Position numbers and translations under genes: made by a program. Below the pieces are notes generated by a model. That model was not told the origin of the DNA and did not search any database. It saw only the letters and a program-made list of their open reading frames with translations. Of a stretch of 64,000 nucleotides of DNA, positions 45,346 through 53,137 are shown one piece after another (position 1 is the stretch's first letter; every line of letters begins with the position of its first letter). Where the stretch lies: contig NZ_QANS01000007.1 in NCBI RefSeq assembly GCF_003052265.1, positions 1 to 64,000 on the forward strand. Reading direction: 5' to 3'. This DNA is from Stenotrophobium rhamnosiphilum. GTDB taxonomy: Bacteria; Pseudomonadota; Gammaproteobacteria; Nevskiales; Nevskiaceae.

Positions 45346-47193
45346 TTAGATCGAATACTTGATGTTGATCGCAATGTTGTCGCGATCTGCATAAGGATTT
45401 TGTTTCAGGAAACTATCGCCAATATTCTTTCCGGGGTCGCCGAAGAATTTGTTATAGCCAACGCCGATCTGCAGATTCTGCAGATACTGGAAGTTGGCCA
45501 TCACGCTCAGACGCATATCACCTTCGCCATAGAGCGCACCAAAGGCGCCCGGGATTGAAGGATTGCCTTTGACCAGCCAGCCGAATGTGATCGGCGTGGA
45601 CATGTCCCAGCCACCGACGATGTTGCGCTTGGTGGGAATGGCGAGCAGTTGAAATGCGTAGGCGGTGCGGTCGTAGAACAAGGTGTTGCCTTCGCCAACC
45701 GGAACGATGCCCGGCTGCGCGCCAAACTTTTCTGCGCTGAGTACACGCAGATAACCTGCTTCGCCGACCAGTGCCAGATCATCAAACCAGAGATGTGGGT
45801 TGGCGGCGTAGATCGCCGATGTCTGCGCGGATATCGTATTGCCGCGCGAGAACACCGGATTGACCGTGCCCAGTTCCAGCGCCTGCACGGCAATCGCTGC
45901 GCCATTGCGATAGCTGACTTCACCCGCGACGTTGAACGGACCCAAGACGGTGGAGAAGCTTGTCGACAACATCCTGATGCCGTCGAAGTGTTTCACCTGA
46001 TAGTAGTCCGGTGTCGGTTCATTGAAGACTTGCGTCGTCAGCGGAACGCCGGCCAGATCACCAATCACTGGGAAACCGGAGTGCTGTTTAACCGATGGAT
46101 TTGGGTCGTGATAACGCAAGGCGTAGAAGCCCAGCGTTGTCGATGGTGTGACTTGATACTTGAGGCCGAGGCCGTATTGGCCGAAGCGGCTGGTCGGCAG
46201 CTTGCCTTTGTATGGAATGTTGATGGTGCGTGGCGCGTTGAAGATCGGTCCGCCAAGGCCAAAGCCTAGCTGACATAGATCAACAGGGCCGAGTAGTCCC
46301 GGGCAGCTTTTTAACTCCAGTGGATTGAGTGAGCCGTAGGAGAATTCTGCGCCCGGGCCAACGCTGTCGGTAGGCGAAAGAAAATCGCCGACTGGAAAGA
46401 TTTCATTGGGCTTGAACGCAAACTTGTAATAGCCCATCACGCTCCAATCTGTGCCGATGGCCAGATTGAACGAGACCTGCGGTGTTGGCAGCAAAATCTG
46501 TTTGATCTCGACGCCGGGCGTGAATGCCTTGGTGGCATCGGCCGTTGACTGTGCGCTGGACACGCCGGGGAAGAACAGACTTTCACCCCAAGCCACCATC
46601 TGATTGCCGGCACGCACATCTAGCAGTAGATCATCGTTAATGGTCCAGTTGCCGTAGAGATAAGCGTCGAGCAAGCGTGCGCGACCGCCGTCGTAACGAC
46701 GCGCGCCAGCGCTGAACTCGTTGTGTGGGCCGGTCTTGTTGACGGTGTCCGGTGAGTCGTTGGCATTTCCGCGGTGATAGACAAAGTCGTAGAAGCCATC
46801 GCCAGCAATCACGGCACCATAGTTTTCATAGCTGAAGTGCAATTCAGCCAGCGTGCTTAGGCGATTATTGGTGAGATCGTATTTTCTGAAGTTGCGATTG
46901 CCGTCGTCTTGATTGACGGTGGTGGAGAGGCCGGTGTGCGTGAAACCAGCACCAGCTGCAGCCTGTTCCAGATGCAATTCAAAAGGATCGAGCGGGCCAT
47001 TGATCAGACGTTCGTCTGGATCTTTCAATCGCATGCCAAGACCGTAGTTCAAGGTTAGCTTGAATTCAGTCTTGAGATCACCGAGCTCCATCGAGCCGGC
47101 GTGTGCTGCGCAAGGTAGTACAACTGCCCCGATTGCCATTGCACACCCAAGAATCTGATGCGCAAAATCCCTTCTGCGAATACGCGTTCTCAT
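45346..47193 (-). CDS. DUF1302 family outer-membrane protein
   Basis: 615 residues from ATG 47193, preceded by GGAGAG. Signal peptide ends near AAHAGS. The rest is a likely outer-membrane barrel, with alternating strands and a short C-terminal strand ending NIAINIKYSI. DUF1302 proteins work with DUF1329 and are found beside hydrocarbon and steroid catabolic genes; they are thought to help hydrophobic substrates cross the outer membrane. Gene order places it 78 bases upstream of the DUF1329 gene. Confidence 0.85.
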   Translation of the reverse strand: MRTRIRRRDFAHQILGCAMAIGAVVLPCAAHAGSMELGDLKTEFKLTLNYGLGMRLKDPDERLINGPLDPFELHLEQAAAGAGFTHTGLSTTVNQDDGNRNFRKYDLTNNRLSTLAELHFSYENYGAVIAGDGFYDFVYHRGNANDSPDTVNKTGPHNEFSAGARRYDGGRARLLDAYLYGNWTINDDLLLDVRAGNQMVAWGESLFFPGVSSAQSTADATKAFTPGVEIKQILLPTPQVSFNLAIGTDWSVMGYYKFAFKPNEIFPVGDFLSPTDSVGPGAEFSYGSLNPLELKSCPGLLGPVDLCQLGFGLGGPIFNAPRTINIPYKGKLPTSRFGQYGLGLKYQVTPSTTLGFYALRYHDPNPSVKQHSGFPVIGDLAGVPLTTQVFNEPTPDYYQVKHFDGIRMLSTSFSTVLGPFNVAGEVSYRNGAAIAVQALELGTVNPVFSRGNTISAQTSAIYAANPHLWFDDLALVGEAGYLRVLSAEKFGAQPGIVPVGEGNTLFYDRTAYAFQLLAIPTKRNIVGGWDMSTPITFGWLVKGNPSIPGAFGALYGEGDMRLSVMANFQYLQNLQIGVGYNKFFGDPGKNIGDSFLKQNPYADRDNIAINIKYSI

Positions 47194-47312
47194 CTTCTCT
47201 CTCCTTTGCTGCATGTGCACTTTGTCGTGCTTATATAGCCCTCTTTTCGAGGTGCCCTTTTACTTCACAGCAGCAGCTTTCGCTGCTCCCCACATATTTT
47301 GTTTGGTAAAGA

Positions 47313-48104
47313 TCAGCTTGGTTTCTTATCCAGTGCTCTGATGCGTTTAATTGTTTTATCGCTCAAGCCAGCGCCATCAGGCGACAGCAACTTCGCAGCC
47401 ATTTCTGGTTTGCAGAACAGGCGAATGAAATCAGCTTGTATGCCGAGGACGACGGATTCGTGTGTGGCCTTCATGCCGTCCATCACCCAGTTGGCGAGTC
47501 GTGTTTGTTGCAGTGCGAGCAACATGCGGCCTTGATGCTCTACAGGCGCGGGACTGAAAAAGCCTTGGCTGATGCCCCAGGTAAACAATGTTTTGAGCAC
47601 GAGCAAACCGCGGTCCCACATCACCTGCTCTTCGCGCGTGGGTTGCGCGGCTTGGTGATACCAAGCATGGCCTTCCTGCAGTTGCATACGCAGATAGTTG
47701 GGATGTTGTAATAAGAAGTGTAAGTGCGTTTCATTGAAGAAAAGTACTTCTTCTATAGTAGACGGCGCCTGCAGCGAATCCTGCCCTTTGGCGAGGACGG
47801 CATTGAGCATCTGGCTGTCGCGTGCGATCAAAAGGCTGCGATGTAAATCAGACTTACCTGGATAGGAAAGGTACAGGCGGCCCAGCGAAATTCCGGCTTC
47901 CGACGCGATGTCCTGCATCTTGGCGTTGTTGAAGCCCTGCTCAGCAAAAATGCGTTCAGCCACTTCCATGATGTGCTCTTTATAGAGCGCGTCTTTTGCG
48001 TCTTGAAGCGTCTTGGCGCGTGGGGCGCGGCCGCGTCCCAGCTTGACCGCTGAGAGCGGTTTGCTGTCGATGATGCCGCGCTTCTTTGTTACTGCTTTAT
48101 TCAT
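47313..48104 (-). CDS. TetR family transcriptional regulator
   Basis: 263 residues, somewhat long. The N-terminal helix-turn-helix is VAERIFAEQGFNNAKMQDIASEAGISLGRLYLSYPGKSDL (about residues 47-86). An N-terminal basic extension precedes it (KKRGIIDSKPLSAVKLGRGR). The ligand-binding part is helical. It is divergent from the sterol-type operon and upstream of DUF1302/1329, so it may control both arms, probably as a repressor released by a sterol-like ligand. Confidence 0.9.
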   Translation of the reverse strand: MNKAVTKKRGIIDSKPLSAVKLGRGRAPRAKTLQDAKDALYKEHIMEVAERIFAEQGFNNAKMQDIASEAGISLGRLYLSYPGKSDLHRSLLIARDSQMLNAVLAKGQDSLQAPSTIEEVLFFNETHLHFLLQHPNYLRMQLQEGHAWYHQAAQPTREEQVMWDRGLLVLKTLFTWGISQGFFSPAPVEHQGRMLLALQQTRLANWVMDGMKATHESVVLGIQADFIRLFCKPEMAAKLLSPDGAGLSDKTIKRIRALDKKPS

Positions 48105-48138
48105 TGCGTCGTCTTAAGTGAGGCCTGTTTGCTGCCCA

Positions 48139-48189
48139 TTGACAATAACGTAATTCGTAGTTCTAATAAAGTAATTCTAATTTCTAATT
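48139..48189. promoter_or_regulatory. Divergent promoter with heptamer repeats
   Basis: Between the TetR gene and the GMC gene. A promoter-like -35 TTGACA (48139-48144) and a -10-like TAATAA (48164-48169; spacing 19) point to the plus strand. TTCTAAT is repeated at 48161-48167, 48175-48181 and 48182-48188, and GTAATTC at 48150-48156 and 48171-48177. These direct repeats lie over and just downstream of the -10 region and could be the TetR operator. Confidence 0.45.
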
Positions 48190-48219
48190 AATGCAAGCGA
48201 GGCCGTGAGGGCGGCCAAC

Positions 48220-49827
48220 GTGACCAGCCAACAGAATCAATACGATTACATCGTGGTCGGCGGCGGCTCTGCGGGCAGCATCGTGGCTGCGCGCCTGGCA
48301 GAGGAAGGCGCGGGTTCTGTATTGCTGCTGGAGTGTGGCGATGCTGGGGACAAGCATCCTGAAACGCTGACCGAAGATGGCTTCAAGTACGCCTTTGCCA
48401 ACGATGATCTGATGTTCCATCGCATGAGCGCGCCGCAGGAAGGCTGCGGTGGCCGCAAACTGTTTCTCGGAACTGGCCGTGGCATGGGCGGTAGTGGCGC
48501 AGTCAATGGCATGGTCTACACACGCGGTGATAAGCGTGATTTTGAGCGCTGGCCAAAGGGCTGGCACTACGACGATCTGGTTCCACACTTCGAAGCAGTG
48601 GAGAAGCGCATCGGCATCCGCCCACGCGTGCCGACGCCTTTCGCGCAGCGTTTTATTGATGCATCGGTGTCCGCCGGCTTTACGCGCAAGGACGGCATGA
48701 ACGATGGCGAGCTCGGCGGTGTTGTCGGCTGTAATGACATGAACTATGACGAGAGTGGTCGTCGTAGTTCTTATCGTGCATGGCTGCATGAACGTCAGGT
48801 GCCGAATCTGCAGATTGTCACCAACGCATCGGTGCGTCGTTTAGTTTTTGGCGATAGCCAGCGCGCCGTGGGTGTTGAATGCGAGATTGAAGGACAGATC
48901 AAAACGTTCGACGTCAGCAAGGAAGTTGTGCTGTGCGCAGGCGCGCTGGAAACACCAAAGATCTTGATGCTCTCCGGCGTAGGGCCGCGTCAGGAAATCG
49001 AGGCACAGCGCATTCGTCTGATCAAAGATATTCCTGGCGTTGGCCAACATCTGCATGATCATCCCAATGTCTGCGTGTTCTATCGCGCAGAGCAGCCAGT
49101 GGATTTCAAATATCCGCAACTCTATGGCTTTGATGCAGCGCGTCGCCCAGCGCATGCGCAAACCAATGAGGCCCCGGATACCTGTTTTGTCTGCTTCGCA
49201 GCGCCGGGAACCTTGCATCAGTCGATGCATCGCATGGTGCCGCTGATTGCGTTGCCGGGGCCGTTGTACAAGCTCGGATTCTTGCGCAGCTTCTATCGCG
49301 TGTTGATTGATCTGGCGTTCAAACTGCCGTGGCTGCAACGCTACGTCTCAACGGTGTTTGGCATCGTCGTGATTCTTGGCAAACCGGATTCACGCGGCAG
49401 CATCGGTCTTAACTCGGCAGACCCAGCTGCGCCCGCACGCATCGACCCGGCTTATTTCAAATCGCCGCGTGATCGCGAGACGCTGCTTGCTGGTATTGCC
49501 AAGGCGAGACAGATCGCCGAGCAGCCAGCGCTGGCACAGGCGGGAGCCAAACCACTATCGCTGGGTGGCACGAACGCGTCAGAAGAAAAAATCTGGAAGT
49601 GGGCAACAGCAGCAACGATGACCACGTTCCACTTCTGCGGCAGCTGCCGCATGGGTGATGACGTGGACAGCCCAGTCGATACAAAACTCAGAGTCAAAGG
49701 TCTGCGCAATGTGCGTGTGGCGGATGCGTCAGTGATGCCGGAGATTCCGGTGTCTGCGCTTAACGCTCCCAGCATGATGATTGGTTATCGCGCGGCAAAC
49801 TTTATATTGGAAGGAAAATCTTCATGA
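48220..49827 (+). CDS. GMC family FAD-dependent oxidoreductase
   Basis: 535 residues from GTG 48220, with GAGGG 8 bases upstream (GTG 48205 is an alternative). Rossmann FAD motif VVGGGSAG (12-19), GMC signature LGTGRGMGGSGAVNGMVY, and the C-terminal catalytic pair His471 in TFHFCGSCRMG and Asn515 in SALNAPSMMIGYRAA. GMC enzymes oxidise alcohols to aldehydes or ketones; cholesterol oxidases belong here. First gene of the plus-strand operon; its stop overlaps the ALDH start by four bases. It could oxidise a C-4 hydroxymethyl or a 3-hydroxy group of a sterol. Confidence 0.9.
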   Translation: MTSQQNQYDYIVVGGGSAGSIVAARLAEEGAGSVLLLECGDAGDKHPETLTEDGFKYAFANDDLMFHRMSAPQEGCGGRKLFLGTGRGMGGSGAVNGMVYTRGDKRDFERWPKGWHYDDLVPHFEAVEKRIGIRPRVPTPFAQRFIDASVSAGFTRKDGMNDGELGGVVGCNDMNYDESGRRSSYRAWLHERQVPNLQIVTNASVRRLVFGDSQRAVGVECEIEGQIKTFDVSKEVVLCAGALETPKILMLSGVGPRQEIEAQRIRLIKDIPGVGQHLHDHPNVCVFYRAEQPVDFKYPQLYGFDAARRPAHAQTNEAPDTCFVCFAAPGTLHQSMHRMVPLIALPGPLYKLGFLRSFYRVLIDLAFKLPWLQRYVSTVFGIVVILGKPDSRGSIGLNSADPAAPARIDPAYFKSPRDRETLLAGIAKARQIAEQPALAQAGAKPLSLGGTNASEEKIWKWATAATMTTFHFCGSCRMGDDVDSPVDTKLRVKGLRNVRVADASVMPEIPVSALNAPSMMIGYRAANFILEGKSS

Positions 49828-51410
49828 GCGCATCACTACATATCCACACGCCGCAGCCAACCGAAATCGAATGTCTAAATCCTGCAACGGGCGCGCGCCT
49901 TGGTAGCGTGCACGCATCAAGTCCGGATGAAGTGAAAGCGATTGTCGAACGCGCGCGCATCGCACAGAAAAAGTGGGGGCAGAGCACGTTCGCGCAGCGT
50001 CGTGCAGTGCTGCAGAACATCATTGATCTTACGCTCGCAAACATCGATGAGATTTGCGAAGCCGTCGTGCAAGACAGTGGCAAGACTTACGAGAACGCCA
50101 TCCTTGGCGAAGTCATGCCGGTCTGCAACAAGACCAAATGGGTGATCAAGAACGGCGAGAAGTTTCTCAAGCCTGAGAAGGTTCCGTCAGGCTTGTTGAT
50201 GCACAAGGCAGGTCGCATTGAATATCGTCCGCTTGGCGTCGTCGCTTGCATCGTGCCTTGGAACTATCCATTCCAGAACGTCTTCGGTTCAATTGCTGCG
50301 CCCTTGATGGCAGGCAACGCGGTGCTGGTCAAAGCTTCGGAAGCTGTGGCTTGGTCAACGCAGCTGTTCCAGAACATTATTGATAAGGCGCTGGCTAAAG
50401 AAGGTTTCTCTGCTGATACCGTTCAGATCATCAATGGCTACGGCGACACGGGCGCTGCGCTTGTGCGTAGCGGCGTGCAGAAGATTCTGTTTATTGGTTC
50501 GGTCGGAAATGGTCGTCGCATCATCGAAGGTAGCGCGCAACATCTGACTCCTGTGATCATGGAGCTGGGTGGTAAAGACCCGATGATTGTTTGTGAAGAC
50601 GCCGATTTGCAGCAGGCCGTGCACTCAGCTTTGGGTGGCTGCTTCATCAATCTCGGACAGAACTGCATTGCCTCCGAGCGCATCATTGTTCTTGATGCGG
50701 TCTACGACAAATTTGTCGCTGAAATTTCAAAACTTACCGGCAATCTGCGTCAAGGCGCTCCGACCAAGCCCGGTGATTTTGATGTTGGCGCTGTTTGCTC
50801 GCCATTGCAGATCAAGGTGATCGACACGCTGGTATCGGATGCGCTGGCGAACGGTGCGAAGGCACTCGTCGGTGGCGTGCTGCCAAAAGGTCCGGGCAAC
50901 TTTTATCCACCGACGATTCTCGTCAACGTAACGCCAGATATGCGCATTGCGCGTGAAGAAGTATTTGGCCCAGTGATGTTAATCATGCGCGTGCCGAATG
51001 ATGCGGCTGCGATTGCTCTGGCGAATAACAGTGAATTCGGTTTGCAGTCATCCGTGATGACTAAGGATCGCGCACGTGGCGAGCGCATTGCAGATGCGCT
51101 GGAAGCGGGTGGTACCTGCATCAACGACTTCGGTATGTGCTATCTGAATCAGGATCTGCCTTTTGGCGGTGTGAAGTATTCCGGCTTCGGCCGCATGAAT
51201 GGCCGCGATGGCTTGCGTGCATACACCAACGCGAAGGCCGTGTTGACTGATCGTTTCGGATTCAGCGTTCCACCGAAACTTTATCCAGTCGGCCCGAGTG
51301 TCTACGCCAATGCGCACGCCAGTATTCGCATGCTCTACGCCAGCAGTTGGACTGACAGGCTCGCCAGTCTGTGGACGCTGATCCGACTCTCAATGAAATC
51401 CAAAGGATAG
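49824..51410 (+). CDS. NAD(P)-dependent aldehyde dehydrogenase
   Basis: 528 residues, a full ALDH. The catalytic Cys281 in GQNCIASERIIV, the general base Glu247 in VIMELGGKDPMIV and PWNYPF (145-150) are present. It has a C-terminal extension with hydrophobic residues (VYANAHASIRMLYASSWTDRLASL). Plants and animals have membrane-anchored fatty-aldehyde dehydrogenases with similar tails. Translationally coupled to the GMC gene, so it probably takes the GMC product to an acid. Confidence 0.92.
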   Translation: MSASLHIHTPQPTEIECLNPATGARLGSVHASSPDEVKAIVERARIAQKKWGQSTFAQRRAVLQNIIDLTLANIDEICEAVVQDSGKTYENAILGEVMPVCNKTKWVIKNGEKFLKPEKVPSGLLMHKAGRIEYRPLGVVACIVPWNYPFQNVFGSIAAPLMAGNAVLVKASEAVAWSTQLFQNIIDKALAKEGFSADTVQIINGYGDTGAALVRSGVQKILFIGSVGNGRRIIEGSAQHLTPVIMELGGKDPMIVCEDADLQQAVHSALGGCFINLGQNCIASERIIVLDAVYDKFVAEISKLTGNLRQGAPTKPGDFDVGAVCSPLQIKVIDTLVSDALANGAKALVGGVLPKGPGNFYPPTILVNVTPDMRIAREEVFGPVMLIMRVPNDAAAIALANNSEFGLQSSVMTKDRARGERIADALEAGGTCINDFGMCYLNQDLPFGGVKYSGFGRMNGRDGLRAYTNAKAVLTDRFGFSVPPKLYPVGPSVYANAHASIRMLYASSWTDRLASLWTLIRLSMKSKG

Positions 51411-51414
51411 TTTT

Positions 51415-52077
51415 ATGGACGCCACATTTTTTATTTGCTGGGGTGCAATCCTCGCGTTTGACGGCTTGTTAATGCAGGCATTGGATTGGCCGGCATTTGC
51501 ACGCTACCGCATTCGTACCTCGCCCACGCCGCAAATTCCGCTGATGCGTCGTCGCGTCAATACAGGACTTAATAACGTTCTGTCGCTGCTGATCTTCGCC
51601 TCGTTCTTTTACTTCCTTGGCGAAACGTCAATGGTCGCCGGTTGGCCAGGCTTCACCACCTTCTTTGGCGAAGTGCTGTGCGTGTTGTTGCTGTACGACT
51701 TCATGTATTACTTCTTCCATCGCTTTATGCACATTCGCAAAGTAATGCGTTTTTGCCACGCGGTGCATCATCGCGTGCGTTTCCCAACGGCCAGCGAGAG
51801 CATCTTCTTGCACCCGCTTGAGAACATTGGTGGACTCGGCTTGTTGATTCTGGCTATCGTCATTATTGGGCCGATCAGCACCTTCTCGTTCTTGGCGATC
51901 TTTGCGATTCATTCGTCGATCAACTTGATCGTGCATTCCAATCTGATCATTCCGCACCCGTCGTTCCGTCTGTTCAACTTCTGGGTTGAGAAGCACGACG
52001 TGCATCATCACAAAGCTAGAAATAACTATGCCTCGATCTTCCCGTTCTGGGATCAGGCCTTCGGCACTGCCGAATAA
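51415..52077 (+). CDS. Sterol desaturase/C-4 methyl oxidase family protein (di-iron)
   Basis: 220 residues, membrane-bound (hydrophobic segments about 10-20, 55-70, 85-101, 140-170). Histidine boxes: H102RFMH106, H115AVHH119, H133 in LHPLE and H194DVHHH199. The pattern FHRFMH, HAVHHR..PTA, FLHPLE, KHDVHHHK, FWDQAFGT recalls sterol C-4 methyl oxidase (ERG25/SMO) and related desaturases. It lies four bases after the ALDH gene. Substrate is inferred from context: it would hydroxylate a C-4 methyl group. Confidence 0.85.
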   Translation: MDATFFICWGAILAFDGLLMQALDWPAFARYRIRTSPTPQIPLMRRRVNTGLNNVLSLLIFASFFYFLGETSMVAGWPGFTTFFGEVLCVLLLYDFMYYFFHRFMHIRKVMRFCHAVHHRVRFPTASESIFLHPLENIGGLGLLILAIVIIGPISTFSFLAIFAIHSSINLIVHSNLIIPHPSFRLFNFWVEKHDVHHHKARNNYASIFPFWDQAFGTAE

Positions 52078-52103
52078 AACGAATAAAGAGAGGAGAGCAC
52101 ACA

Positions 52104-53129
52104 ATGAAAAGAAAAATTCTGGTCACTGGCGGATTGGGTTTTGTCGGTCGCGCATTAGTTGATCGCTTTGCTGATGACGGCCATGACGTCACCTGCATGG
52201 ACATGGGCAAGGGCGGTTATCGCAGCGATGTAAAATTTGTACAGATCGACATTCGCAATGCTAAGGCTGTGTATGAAGCGCTCAAGGGCTTCGACAGCGT
52301 TATTCACAACGCCTCGCTCGTTCACACCAAGCAGAACCGTATTGAAGATGTGTGGGCCGTGAATCTGACCGGCACCGAGAACATCATGAAGGCCTGCGGT
52401 GATCTGGGCGTTCAGCGTCTCGTCTACATCAGTTCCGGCAGTGCGGTTTACGAAGGAAAAGATATTGAGAACGGCGATGAAACTTTGCCCTACTGCAGTG
52501 TCTCACAAGCGCCTTATGCGGATAGCAAAATCGCCGCCGAGAAAGCTGTTCTCGCTTTCAATGGCAAAACCAAAACACTCACCTGTGCGATTCGTCCTCA
52601 TGTGATCTTTGGCGCAGGTGACAATCGCTTTATTCCGTCGATCATGCAGAAGGCCAAGGCGGGCAAGTTGACTCGCGCAGTGGGTGATCGTGACAAGTTG
52701 TCTGACTTCACATACATCACCAACTTGATTGATGCTGTGGTTGCTGCAGAAGATCGTCTGGTGCCGGGATCAGCGGTCAATGGTCAGGCTTACTTCGTAA
52801 CCAATGGAGAACCGATCGCCTTCTTCGACTTCATCGAAGATTTCATTGTCGAGATGGGCTATCCAAAGATCACCGGTAAGGTGCCGTATTGGCTTGCATA
52901 CTCTGTCGCCGCGATTGCTGAAGGCATCGACACACTGAAGGGCGGAACGCTGAATGCAGAAGACGGCATGACGCGCTTCGCGATCAAGTACATGGTCACG
53001 CATCATTACTTCAATATTGCCAAAGCCAAACGTGATCTGGATTGGACGCCGAAGGTTTCGCTGAAGGAAGGCATCAAGCTGACGCTTGCTGAACTCGCCA
53101 AGCAATCCAACACTGCAAAAGCGGCGTAG
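52104..53129 (+). CDS. NSDHL/ERG26-like 3-beta-hydroxysteroid dehydrogenase/C-4 decarboxylase
   Basis: 341 residues, extended SDR. NAD-binding motif TGGLGFVG (8-15); catalytic Tyr138 and Lys142 in APYADSK. The segments IRPHVIFGAGD (163-173), DFTYITN (201-207) and GQAYFVTNGEP (227-237) match the eukaryotic 3-beta-HSD/D family (NSDHL, ERG26, plant 3bHSD/D) as recalled. That enzyme oxidises the 3-hydroxyl and decarboxylates the 4-carboxysterol. It follows the methyl-oxidase-like gene by 26 bases, as a C-4 demethylation pair would. Confidence 0.85.
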   Translation: MKRKILVTGGLGFVGRALVDRFADDGHDVTCMDMGKGGYRSDVKFVQIDIRNAKAVYEALKGFDSVIHNASLVHTKQNRIEDVWAVNLTGTENIMKACGDLGVQRLVYISSGSAVYEGKDIENGDETLPYCSVSQAPYADSKIAAEKAVLAFNGKTKTLTCAIRPHVIFGAGDNRFIPSIMQKAKAGKLTRAVGDRDKLSDFTYITNLIDAVVAAEDRLVPGSAVNGQAYFVTNGEPIAFFDFIEDFIVEMGYPKITGKVPYWLAYSVAAIAEGIDTLKGGTLNAEDGMTRFAIKYMVTHHYFNIAKAKRDLDWTPKVSLKEGIKLTLAELAKQSNTAKAA

Positions 53130-53137
53130 GAGAAGAC

